Assembly (NCBI GenBank): GCA_973895155.1 | Contig: OZ316893.1 | Span: forward strand, 20,212,001-20,276,000 | DNA from: Marsupella aquatica | Lineage: Eukaryota > Marchantiophyta | DNA length: 64,000 nucleotides | Direction: 5' to 3' | Part shown: in pieces, positions 11,281 to 21,472 of the stretch | Layout of the letters: each line of letters starts with the position of its first letter | Numbering within the stretch: the first letter of the stretch is position 1 | Made by a program: the position numbers and the translations under genes | Notes under the pieces: model-generated | Databases searched by the model: none | Seen by the model: only the letters and a program-made list of their open reading frames with translations | Told to the model about the DNA's origin: nothing

Positions 11281-12517
11281 ATTGGCAGACAATGTCAACT
11301 TCTGGGAGTGCGGATACAGATTCCGACTCCAACATGTCTTCTTCTCAGGGGGAAATTCCTCCCCCCTGAACGGCCTTGGGTGCCCCCTCCATTGGGCCCT
11401 ATTCCATGCTAGTGTGCTAGATGTAAAGGAATGGTGGTGCGTCAAGCGTGGCAGTCCATTGAACACATCGAAGACTATGGGAGGCATGAAGGTGATTTAC
11501 CAGGATATTCAGCTCGCCAGGTATTGCTTGACATAATCTCCGCTATGATACACTATATATCATAATAGTTGGGTCGGGAACTTTAATTTAGGATACAATT
11601 ATTAATTATTGTTTGTTTATGATTGAATAGGTGCTACGTAGGCCCCCTACTCCATTGGTCTCTAGGCAACTATGGCATGATGCATTCCTAGCTGGTGCTA
11701 GAGAGTTACTTGCATCATCAGTTGAAGATGCTGACCAAGCATCTACCCCCACCCATGTTGACACAAATGTTCTTTGTGAACCCACATTGGTAGACTCAGA
11801 GCATGATAGACATGATGCACCACCACCTACTAGGGTTCTACGCACACGACCCCATTCTCATAGACAAAGATGTCAACATGTAGTCATTAACACAGACCCA
11901 ACCCATGAGCATTTTGGAAACAGTGATATGCCTCCACTAGGGGAGGAGTACATAGCAGTTGAAGGGACGTTGGGCTTATCATATGTGACGGGCAAGGCAA
12001 TGAGTGTCTTGAAGGATTTTTCCCCTGAGATATTTGCGATTCCATCTGGCATAGGTATTGAAATCCCAGTACATATTTGGGGTCGGCAATGGATAGTGAA
12101 GGCATCGACCCTTGGTGGCGAGGTTGGATTAGGCTTATTTGCTTTGGAGGATATTGTGGTCCCTCCAAAGCCTTGGCGTCGTGGTTGTGATGGGGAGCAC
12201 CTTTTCCCTTACATTGGGCCTGTGTATACATCCAAGAGTTGGAAGATCCTTTTACGCCAACATCCAGCTTGGGGGGTATATGCATTGCAGATGGACTCGG
12301 ACCCAGATGAGGTCCTACGAAGGCCTTGGCATTGTAGGATGATTGATGGGGACCCTGTGTGTTCAGATAACATAGTAGGGTACATCAATAGTACACATGG
12401 TAGAGGGCGAGGAGTGCAACCTAATGTAGAGTGGGCTCAGATTTTTGGTCCACCCACTCTGCCTTATTATGTCACTCATATGGATGATCATGTGATGACA
12501 ATAGTCATTAGGAATAT

Positions 12518-12956
12518 TGTTGAGTATAGACGATAATCGTAACGGTAAGCACATAACATATCCAACATGCAAGTAGTCGACACAAGAGATACGTGGTTCA
12601 CCTCCTTGAGGCTACGTCCACGGGAACACACAAGAGAGCTTTACTAAACTCTAAGCCCGTCGGCTATACCGAGTCTCCACAGTGTAAGCTCTCCCTATCT
12701 CTCAAGTGGCTCCATAACAATGAGCCTTGGTTCTACCTCTCCAAGCACACGTGCCTCTTATGATATAGTGTGCAATTTAGTTAACCTAACCACATTGTTG
12801 TACCTAATCACGTAGTTGTACCTAACCACATTGTTGTACCTAATCATGTAATTGTACCTAACCACGTAGTTGTACCAAACCATGTTGTTGTACCAACCCA
12901 CATTGTTGTACCAACCACGTCATACCTAACCTAGACATAAGAGTAAATACCCAACA
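12518..12956 (-). mobile_element. Solo LTR inserted in the SET exon
   Basis: The sequence starts TGTTGAGTATAGACGA and ends TACCCAACA. It is flanked by a perfect 5-bp duplication AATAT (12513-12517 and 12957-12961). Its first 250 bp match the copia LTRs elsewhere in the window. It is longer (439 bp against 344) because a stretch near its end has expanded into an 18-bp tandem array (about 12786-12917). Removing it and one AATAT restores an open reading frame through the C-terminal SET motif. Confidence 0.93.
12786..12917. repeat. 18-bp tandem array inside the solo LTR
   Basis: About seven copies of a unit like TAACCACATTGTTGTACC, varying at the TAACCAC/TAATCAC and CATTG/CGTAG positions. The other LTR copies in the window have at most one or two equivalents, so the array grew in this copy or its sublineage. 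Confidence 0.8.
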
Positions 12957-13163
12957 AATATTAGGGCAGGTGAGGAATTATTTTGTGACTATGAGTGGAA
13001 CACACCCAAGTTGGCTGTTCGATCTGGCCCTAGTTAGTATACATATATATATGTATTCCCCATTTTTTGAGTAATAATTAAAAAATGTGTATTTTTGGAC
13101 AACCCCATGAGCTAATTAACTCAAGCTTATATATATGTTTTATGTGTTGTATGATAGAATGCA

Positions 13164-16100
13164 TATGTTGAGCCAGATGTTGGGGTATTACCACGAGCTA
13201 TGCGGCAACACCTTGTTGAGGCCATGGAGGATTGGCAACAGGCCTCCCTCCCACCAGATGGCGATCCAGATGTCCCACACCAAGTACCAGATGCCTCCCA
13301 AGCAAGAGTTGATGACGATAGGGCCATGGATGAGTTGATGCACCAATTCTATGACGATGTTCATGAGGAGGCTGATTGGGAGAACATTGTAGAGGTCCCT
13401 CCTCCACGTCAACAAGGTCAGCGGAGTTCATTCTCCAAACAATGGGAGGAAGCTCGACAACATGCTCAAACTCGGATATATGATGGGTCACATTTGTCTC
13501 GTCTTTCAGCAATAATGTTGTTGTTGAACTTGCAGCAAAGACATGGAGCAAGCAACCTACTTCTCGATGATCTGTTTCGTTCATTGCATGATCTGGTGTT
13601 GCCAGAAGGAAACAACTTGCCAAGCTCTTGGAAAGAGACTAAAAAGGTGTTGAAATCCATAGGCGTCAAGTATGAAGTCATACATGCTTGTGTGAATGAT
13701 TGTGTTCTCTTTAGAGGCAATTATAAAGATGCAACATCATGTCCTGTATGTGAGAATCCAAGGTATCGTGAGGACATGTTGATAGGAAAAGTACCTCAAA
13801 AGGTCATGAGGTACTTCCCTCTTATACCTCGTTTGCGCCACCAATATAGATGTGCTGAGTTGGCTGAGTATATGGTTTGGCATTCCCAACATCGCTCAGA
13901 TATGAGTTCACAACCACCCACCATGCACATGATGGTTGACTCCCTCGCAAACAGGTTTGTGGAGGAGAGGTGGGGCGAGTTCCGGACAGACCCACGTCAT
14001 GTTCGTCTAGGTTTGGCAGCAGATGGCATCAGCCCATTTGCACTAGCAGGTAAGGCCCAGCCATATTCACTATGGCCAGTGGTCCTTACTAATTATAACA
14101 TCCCTCCATGGATGTCCATGAAGAAGGGTCATTTGCTGCTTTCTATGATTATCCCTGGCCCTAAGCAAGTGAAAAAAATTGATGTGTACTTGCAACCATT
14201 GATTGAGGAGCTGCAAAAGCTTTGGAGGGGTGTGGATTGCTATGATGGAAGAGTGCAAACAGGGGGTTTACATCGAGAATTTAAGTTGAAGGCCATTCTT
14301 ATGTGGACCATACATGATCTTCCAGGTATGTATCTTTGTTAAATTACCCAAACATGCTTTGTTATGTAATGAGTTAAGAGCACGTCTTTTAATTAAGTTA
14401 ATTATTTACTTATGGGCTATATTTTGAAACCATGCATATATATGCAGGGTTTGGATATATTTCTGGCCCTTACCACATCGGGATATCGAGCTTGCCCAAC
14501 TTGTGGACCTGATTTGGAAGGAATAATGCGGCCAAAGTCCAAGACCTTACGGAAGATAGTGTACATTGGTCACACCAAGTACCTCCCTCCCGACCATGAT
14601 TGGAGGAGTGACCCCTTTTTATATGACACTGAGGATGGCCAACCAGACAGACAACCTCCACCTATTCCAAAAGATCTAGCATATTGGAAAGAGGTATGGG
14701 GGAGAGTATGTGACCCAGATGACCCATTGCAGTTTGCTCGGTGTGGCATGACTTGTTTATCCGCATTGTCACAATTGCCTTATTGGGCTGAGATGCCACT
14801 TAACCATTTATTTGATCCTATGCACATCGAGGGAAATGTTGGGAGGTCCTTGATTCGCCATCTATATGGAGAGAAAGAAAACAACTGGAGAGAGAGTTGT
14901 GAAGAGATGGGGATGCATGGCCCTCATGGTTTTTGGCCATCTATGGATCCCGATAATGCCCCCCTTACTATTCATCCTCCTTGGGTGTTGACAAGAGGTG
15001 AGCAAACTGAGTTTCGCAAACGCATTGGATCTATGCGATTTCCTACAGGATATGGTGCTAATCTCCGCAAGGCATTTGGTGGATCTGACTCTCCAAAATG
15101 GCCAACTTTCTTGAAGACCCATGATTACCATCATCTATTGCAGCATGTTATTCCAGTTGCTATTATTGGATTGGGTAGTGAGGATCTTTGTGATGCCCTT
15201 TAGTCATTGGGTAAGTTGTTGAGATGGGTGTGTCAAAAGGAGGTCAATGAGGATGAGGTGCAGCAATGGAGGTGTTTGGAGTGGAGGTTGTGTGCAAACT
15301 TGAGAGGGCCCTTCCTCCTTCATTTTTTGACGGTCAAGTTCATTTTCTACTACATCTAGTGCGTGAGGTTGGTATTGCAGGCCCTGTACATTGTCGTTGG
15401 ATGTATTGGGTAGAGCGGTACATGGGATTGATGAAGTCCTATGTTTCAAATTGTGCAAACGTGGAAGGTAGCATTGCCAAGCGTCATCTTGGAGCAGAGA
15501 GCATGTTCTATTGTACAAACATTATTGCTACACTTGATCCAAATGCTCCAAAGGGGTGGATAGATGAGGCATCAAGAGAAGCAGACTATGAGGATGACCG
15601 TTTGACAGGTGCAAAGGGAGAATAACTTTTGGAACCTAGTGAGCGCACTAAACTCACCACATTCATGTTGTATAACTCCCCAGAGATTGTTGGGGAGTGG
15701 ACCACATTGTACGAGGAGGATAAGCACAATAGTTGGAGACCACGCTTATTTCCCAAATTCCACATGTACATGAAGGGGAAGTTGTTGGAGGTGGATGCCT
15801 TGGTGGGTATTGGGGAGAGTGTATCACACTTCCCAAAGGTGACTAATGAGTTGCGCACCTTCGTTCATGGACCACTACTTATAGTTACAACTAGGACTGC
15901 CATGTGGTCCAAGGGAAGACACTTTTGTGTGGAACGGCTTGATGACAAGAGGGCAGCTACACAAGATTGTGGGGTGATGGGTTGGTTCATCCAGGATTCA
16001 CAAAGTAGCATCTCTGACACAAACCCCATCCGGTCTACTATAGCTCACTACGGAAAGATAGAAGAGATCCTTGTTGTAAAGTATCATGCGCATACAACAT

Positions 16101-16405
16101 TGGAAGAGGTGGTGGTGAAGTGCAAATGGTTTTGGATGAATCTTGTTGGCCACAATAGGACATGTGAAGAGGATCCTTGTGGCTTCACACGACTGAAGAC
16201 AGGGGCTGTCATTAGCTCAAACTCCTCAGATCCTTTTGCATTCCCTCATCATCTTGAGCAGGCATTCTATCTCCCTTATCCTGATGACCCAGAGTGGTCC
16301 ATTGTGATGCCCTACATTCCTCGATCACGGTCTATAGTCCAAGAACAACCAAATGTAGTTGTTGTTGAAGATTTGGAAACTGAGAATGTAGACCTAGTTA
16401 CTTAG
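13164..16405 (+). pseudogene. TNP2-like CACTA transposase (Transposase_21, DUF4218, DUF4216), decayed
   Basis: Exon A (13164 or ATG 13200 to 14325) encodes a typical TNP2 N-terminal half with blocks such as DATSCPVCENPRY, RYFPLIPRLRHQY, RLGLAADGISPFA and GRVQTGGLHREFKLKAILM. Exon B begins at 14448 (CAG|GGTTTGG). One extra base near 14468 shifts GFGYISG out of frame with LTTSGYRACPTCG. KIVYIGHTKYLPPDHDW and LNHLFDPMHIEGNVGRSLI follow. A TAG at 15201-15203 and a further shift near 15295 precede a DUF4218 region (LPPSFFD, GIAGPVHCRWMYWVERYMG). A TAA near 15625 precedes a DUF4216 region (HYGKIEEILVVKY, FAFPHHLEQAFYLPYPDDPEW). These domains normally make up the En/Spm transposase. With at least two frameshifts and two stops this copy cannot make it. 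Confidence 0.88.
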
Positions 16406-16499
16406 GAATTCCATGGTAATAGCTAGGCAGCTAGCACTAGCTATATAGACCTAAACGACCACTTGTCTCCATGTATTGATTTCATCGGCATATATATAT

Positions 16500-16786
16500 C
16501 TCGGGGGGTTGACTATCAAAAATCTTAGGAAACACGTGTGATCCAAAATAGGTATTTTTCATAGAAATTAGCTAAATTTTTTAAAAGCGTAGGAAGCAAA
16601 AGAAGGTATTATAGACCAGTATTTATAGAATATTCTCTAATATATACCTTTTATAAAGTAAAATAGGTCATTAATATTGAAAATAGAGAACGTTTTTGGA
16701 ATATTCCCATTATAAAATAGGTGTGTTTATATTAGACTAGGATCGCATGTGATACCCCAAAATATACACTAAGTTAACCCCCCGAG
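16500..16786 (+). mobile_element. MITE copy A (287 bp)
   Basis: The terminal inverted repeats are CTCGGGGGGTTGACT and, from the other end, CTCGGGGGGTTAACT. The flanks are ATATATAT at both sides (16492-16499, 16787-16794), compatible with an 8-bp target duplication, though the low-complexity context makes this less decisive. There is no coding capacity. It lies inside the CACTA element, 3' of the transposase. Copy B at 18131-18416 matches it in the opposite orientation. Confidence 0.85.
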
Positions 16787-17079
16787 ATATATATACCTTA
16801 TTTACGTACATTGTAATTATAACATTCTTTGTTGTTATTTTACTTAAATTGCTTCACTCTCCCCTCTAGCTAGTGAAACTGGTCATTAAGTCCTACCACT
16901 TAACATCAAATGAAAGCTCAATTCCAATTATATTCCTTTGAAGTTGACCCTTCCCATACTGAGTCCCATGTCCATACATTTGGAAAATTATCAGGGATAC
17001 AATGACTTGCCTTAGAAGAAACATGTAAATCCCCCCATGCCACTCCTAAGCCCCCACTCTAACAAAACCCAATTGGTCC

Positions 17080-17484
17080 GATTCCCAACAAAACGGACAC
17101 CATATGCCATACCAAAACCATCGGATACTATTTCCGTTCCTATCCGCTTCATATAAAGATCGGAAACCATTATCGATACTATTTATATCGGAAACATTTC
17201 CGTTCTTTCTAACATCACAAACAATATGTGAATATCAGGGTATCGGACGCCTCCTGCTCCACGGCCATGACATTGTCTGATTTTTTTTGAATTGGAAAAT
17301 GTCTGATGCAATTACAATGGTACAACGCATCCGATAGTTTTAGTATCGGTAGTACTGTTACCGATGTAGGTAACATGGCAAATATGCGTGGAAAATAGAA
17401 TCGGAAATTAACAATGTTTTGAGTATCGGAAAGCCACTCCGGCGCGAAAAAGAGTATCGGAAAAAGCCAAAATATGTATGAGTG
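17080..17484. repeat. Right subterminal repeat region of the CACTA element
   Basis: ATCGGA/TCCGAT motifs recur at high density in both orientations from about 17085 to the terminus, mirroring the left end. The last bases, AAAAAGCCAAAATATGTATG plus AGTG, form the right TIR. Confidence 0.75.
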
Positions 17485-18130
17485 TTTGCATGTGCACGAT
17501 CTGCAATTCTAATTAATTCAGCCGAGTTGGTTCTTGAAGGTTATAATTTTGATCCATTGCTGATCCATCTACTGCCATCGTCTAATTCTCGATAAGACTC
17601 CTGTCTATATGAATCAAGCACCTTTTTTCATCCTTCTTCAGCATGACTATAGTCATACATTATTTTGTTCAAATGTGTATGTACAAATTCCTCATCGGAA
17701 GGATTATAAAAATGCAAATCACTTGGAAAAAGGTACTCCAAATGTTGCCTGCAGCTACATATCTAGTGTTTAGGGAGCTTACAAGAGAATGGGCCCATAT
17801 GTCTATCTTCATCCAAAGCAAAAGGGAGGGTCTAGCTCCGAAGAGAGCATGCATTTACTCAAAATGAGGACAGAGGCGGTTGAGTTTGTCCTTTAAGGTC
17901 ATCCCAGCCAGTGACTATTCCTCTATTAGCCTTGCTCCAATGCCATTCTTCACTTCAAGATCGAGCTTGCTTGTATCTCATTTTGTAACACTAGAATCTT
18001 TTCGTCAAATTTGGTGCAGTAATTTCCTTGGGGAAACCATGATGAATGAGTGCAGCCAACGTGTATTCATGACAGTGATCTTAGACTAGTATTTCTGCCC
18101 AATCTTTGTTCTCATGCCTATCCGTGCACT

Positions 18131-18416
18131 CAGGGGGTTAACTAAGTGTATATTTCAATGGGATACCATGTGTGATCCTAACCTAATATAAATAAACCTA
18201 TTTGAAAAAATATAAATCCAAGAATATTCATCATTTTCAATATTAATAACTTATTTTACTTTACAAAAAGTATATACTAGAGAGATTTCTATAGACATGA
18301 GTTTATAATACCTTCTTTTGCCTTCTACGCTTTTTAAAAATTTGGTTAAATTCTATCAAAATACCTATTTTGGATTGCACGTGATTTCTAAAATTTTTGA
18401 TAGTCAACCCCCCAAG
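18131..18416 (-). mobile_element. MITE copy B (286 bp), inverted relative to copy A
   Basis: It is flanked by a perfect 10-bp direct repeat TCCGTGCACT (18121-18130 and 18417-18426). Its ends, CAGGGGGTTAACTAAGTGTA and the complement of GATAGTCAACCCCCCAAG, match the two ends of copy A in reverse order. The whole interior is recognisably the same sequence. A long target duplication and G-rich TIRs point to a Mutator-like or related superfamily. No protein is encoded; the open frame at 18303-18488 is an artefact. Confidence 0.9.
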
Positions 18417-18426
18417 TCCGTGCACT

Positions 18427-21400
18427 ATTGCAAAGTTTTCAGGGATCTCAAGGTACGAGGCTATGAGGTCATAGTCTTCATCCTTCAAGCAAAACTTCTC
18501 AGCATGGACTCAATACTGCTAGGTTGCACCAATTGGCCTTGGTGGCTTGAAAGCAGAGCCTTTGCTTCTCCAAAAACCTTCTCTCACAAAACCCTGGCTC
18601 CCTCTGCTAGACATTGTGCTCAACGAGTGTGAGCATACTGACGAAGATGTGGGCTTGTCAAGAATGGACTACAAGTAATTCATTTTAAAACCCTTAATTT
18701 TTTTAATAAAAAACCACTTATAAAGTACTGAGGCATGATCAATTGCACATGTATAGTTATTGCACTTGTGGCTATGAAGTATCTATGAAATGTAGCCCCA
18801 AATGTACCCTAGACACATTACACTACATTCATGATCAAGTGCACCTGGCGGTGTCTGTACTAGCCAGGCCCTATGACTAATTTGCACCTGTAATTCAATG
18901 TATGGACAAGTTTTATGCCCTACAATGCACTACAAAGATAATTATCAAATGCACATGTGATATATATGTTGCACAAGTACGTTCTATGGACCAATCATGG
19001 GAGCTTCTAACTACTACTTACATTACAAAGACAATCAAGACAGTGCATATGTGATTCCAATGCACATGTATAGATTAGTGACAATCCATAAACTACACTA
19101 CAAAGACAATCACTTGCAAATCAAGTTTAGCTATTACACCAGATATTGTGTTGTTGCACATCATGTAAAAAAATAGGACAGAAGATTAGACATGAGCTTA
19201 CACATTCACAAAAAATACAATGAATATAGAAGAAATTGAGATAACTCACGTTAGTATCAGACACAGTTTCATTCTGACAACACAAAATCCCCGTCCTCCT
19301 CGTCCAAATCCTATAGTTTACACTAGAGGTTACAATTGTGAAAACTTAAAGTGTTCATATACATGATACTTAAGAGAGTTACACATGGCCCAATCTGTGC
19401 ATGACATGTGGCATATAAGTGTGCGACAATACCCTTGCATAAAATAAGAAATAATAACCAGCAATGGAAACTATATACCCTAAGTTGTCATAGTATAAGC
19501 AAAAACTTATCCTCTTATGACGGCCTTCATGCAAAGAAGTATGTGTTTGTAATAATTAGTTGAAAACAATTTAAAATACCCAAATTTGTTTGCATGTGGT
19601 TAGAAGAACCCAATGAGTGATTCCCTAGGGGCAAGTAATCAGCAATCTTGTGCTGAACCTTGTCACTAAGGGCAATTCGTGCTCAAACTAAAATGTCAAA
19701 TGCTCGATCACATATATACATAGATTCAGACGAGGCAGTGTCCATGGCTTTCAAATTTGTGCACCGAAGGAGGGAGATGTTGAGGTTGCCAAAATTTGAA
19801 AGATGTGTGCAAATCTGCAGTATTGGGGAAGTTGAAATCCGGCAATCCTGAATTTTCAGTGCATACAATGAGTCTGTCAACGGCAATTAAAGTGCAATTG
19901 ATGCATTACATGTCAACTCTGATTCCCATTTAAAACCCTGCAATTTTGGAATGGAGAATTTTCACTATCCACCCAACATGGCAGCTTATGGCTGGTTCGG
20001 GTTGGGACATACCGAGCGGGAGGGGAAAGGAAGCCCATACTTGAAACGGGATATAGGCCGTAATAAGAGCCATACGGGGCAGGTCAAACCCAACTCCCCC
20101 CTTTTTTCAAATTCCCGTGAGGGGCTCCCGGGGCCTGTGTTACGGGATGAGTTCAAAGGCCGTAACTTTGGATTAAGGCCTGGGTTTGAGACGCCCTACT
20201 CAAGCTAAAATGTCTGAGCCAAATTCCAGGACCCTGAATATAAAGTTGTCAGGTCTAGAGGACATGAACAAAAGTGGCCCTTGGGTCCATTCTTTTAGAC
20301 TACCTCAATAGGAGAGTGTAAGTTTTTGACCAAAAACATATACACATCAGCATAAAAAAGGGACCCACAAGGGGCCTATTGGCAGATGAGTAGGATTGGC
20401 AATGGTTTTGTATGATTATGTCCCGAAATTCATATAATGTGAGGTGTGGCCTGTTCTCACATTTGAATCACATCTCATGCCACATAGAAAGAAAAAATGT
20501 TGCCTCCTAGTTCCTGTCAAGTCGCCCTTAGAAAAGCAAAAACATGCACTTCCAGGGTACCTTTCTCAAGAGCATATACATACCGAGCATTGGACAGCTT
20601 AGACAACTGAAATCTGTGCATCCAACGACTACAAAATGCAAAGGATGCCATAATCCATTGTGTATATACATAATGCTCGTCCGCCAGTTTAGAAAAATGA
20701 AGAATCACTTGGAAAGAGATGCTCTTAGGATGGTTTCCAAAAATTAACTAAACACTTGGAAAAAATACCCCACCTGCCTGCGGCTTCAGGACGCAGTACA
20801 GTACCCTTTGGAGCTTTGGAGCCCCTAATTCACCATGTACCCATAACTAAGGGCTGACGTGTCAGTCTATTGAGGGCGCCAGTTACTCCCCCTACGAGGT
20901 CATTTTTGCCAGCCCTGGAATATCCCTCGAACGCTGACGTCGATCCGCTCTTATTACGATCCATTCTGCCATTAGATAATTATTGTTGTGAAGTTTCACG
21001 TTCTCGATCGCCGCGTTCGGTATTGTTGAGATTCAGCTTCGATTGTATTACAGCTCAAGCGCATCATCCTCTCTAGCACCATCGATCCGGAATTGGCCGG
21101 TACATTCGTCGTGCCTCTCAGGTATGCTTGGTCGCCTCGTTCCGTCTACCATCCCTTGAAACGGGTCTGGTGATCTCCTACATGTGCACTTCTTTCTAAA
21201 GCATCATTCTTCGGAACGGTGTTCTTTTTCTTCTGCAAGTGAACGTTTCTGTTGTACAGAGATCTCTCCTCGTTTTTCTGTTGCCTGTCGCTGTCTAAGC
21301 ATTTGTGCCTGCAATGTGGTAATTCTGCTTGGTGGCAGCGGATTCTTTTATATTTTCTGCGCCTGTTGCTGCTCGATTTGAGTGATTGTGGGATGTCTGT

Positions 21401-21472
21401 CTCCTTTCCTGATAGTTAACGGGACGAATCGTGGCGAGCAGGGGAGCGTAGTAGCAGCAAAAATTAGGAGAA
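18427..21472. other. Intergenic region, no gene recognised; 3' end is the VHA-F promoter/5' UTR
   Basis: The short open frames (19660-19851, 19951-20208, 20544-20747) show no recognisable domain. About 18730-19150 repeats phrases such as AATGCACATGTATAG and CACTACAAAGACAATCA, a degenerate array. From about 20850 GC content rises and the sequence leads into the 5' UTR of the V-ATPase subunit F gene, whose start codon is at 21473. Confidence 0.5.

Larger units (their letters stand above)
11292..13037 (+). pseudogene. SET-domain (histone-methyltransferase-like) gene inside the CACTA element, split by a solo LTR
   Basis: A main exon starts at 11631 after AATAG. If the LTR at 12518-12956 and one 5-bp repeat are ignored, it runs in one frame to TAG at 13035-13037, about 320 residues. 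SET signatures appear in order: GLGLFA at the domain start, a YIGP strand (usual YxGE), an NIVGYINS...QPNVEW segment in the place of NHSCxPN, and RAGEELFCDYEW in the place of GEELxxDY. The catalytic-pocket Cys of NHSC is replaced. The LTR sits between IVIRNI and RAGEELF, so the last motif is cut off. A likely 5' exon (11292-11520, donor CAG|GTATTG, phase 0) carries a C-x2-C...YGR segment like zinc-binding N-termini of CACTA transposases, but it has a frameshift near 11365 and a TAG near 11410. Whether this was a separate gene, a captured host fragment or a transposase fusion is unresolved. The SET assignment is firm; the substrate is unknown. Confidence 0.72.
6576..17484 (+). mobile_element. 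CACTA (En/Spm-type) DNA transposon, about 10.9 kb
   Basis: The left end begins CACTAGTACATTTTGAGC. The reverse complement of the right end begins CACTCATACATATTTTGGCT, giving imperfect terminal inverted repeats of roughly 32 bp that both run into CCGAT motifs. TTT flanks both ends (6573-6575 and 17485-17487), matching the 3-bp target duplication of CACTA elements. The interior holds ATCGGA/TCCGAT-rich subterminal regions, a minus-strand accessory gene (7430-10199), a SET-domain gene (11292-13037) and a TNP2 transposase gene (13164-16405). It also carries two later insertions, a solo LTR and a MITE. All coding units are damaged, so this copy is not autonomous. Confidence 0.88.

Noticed and set aside
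11292-13200. Direct splice fusion of the SET frame to the TNP2 exon at 13164
   Set aside because: The visible donors near 13031-13037 do not join that acceptor in phase without a stop, so a single SET-transposase polypeptide is not supported.
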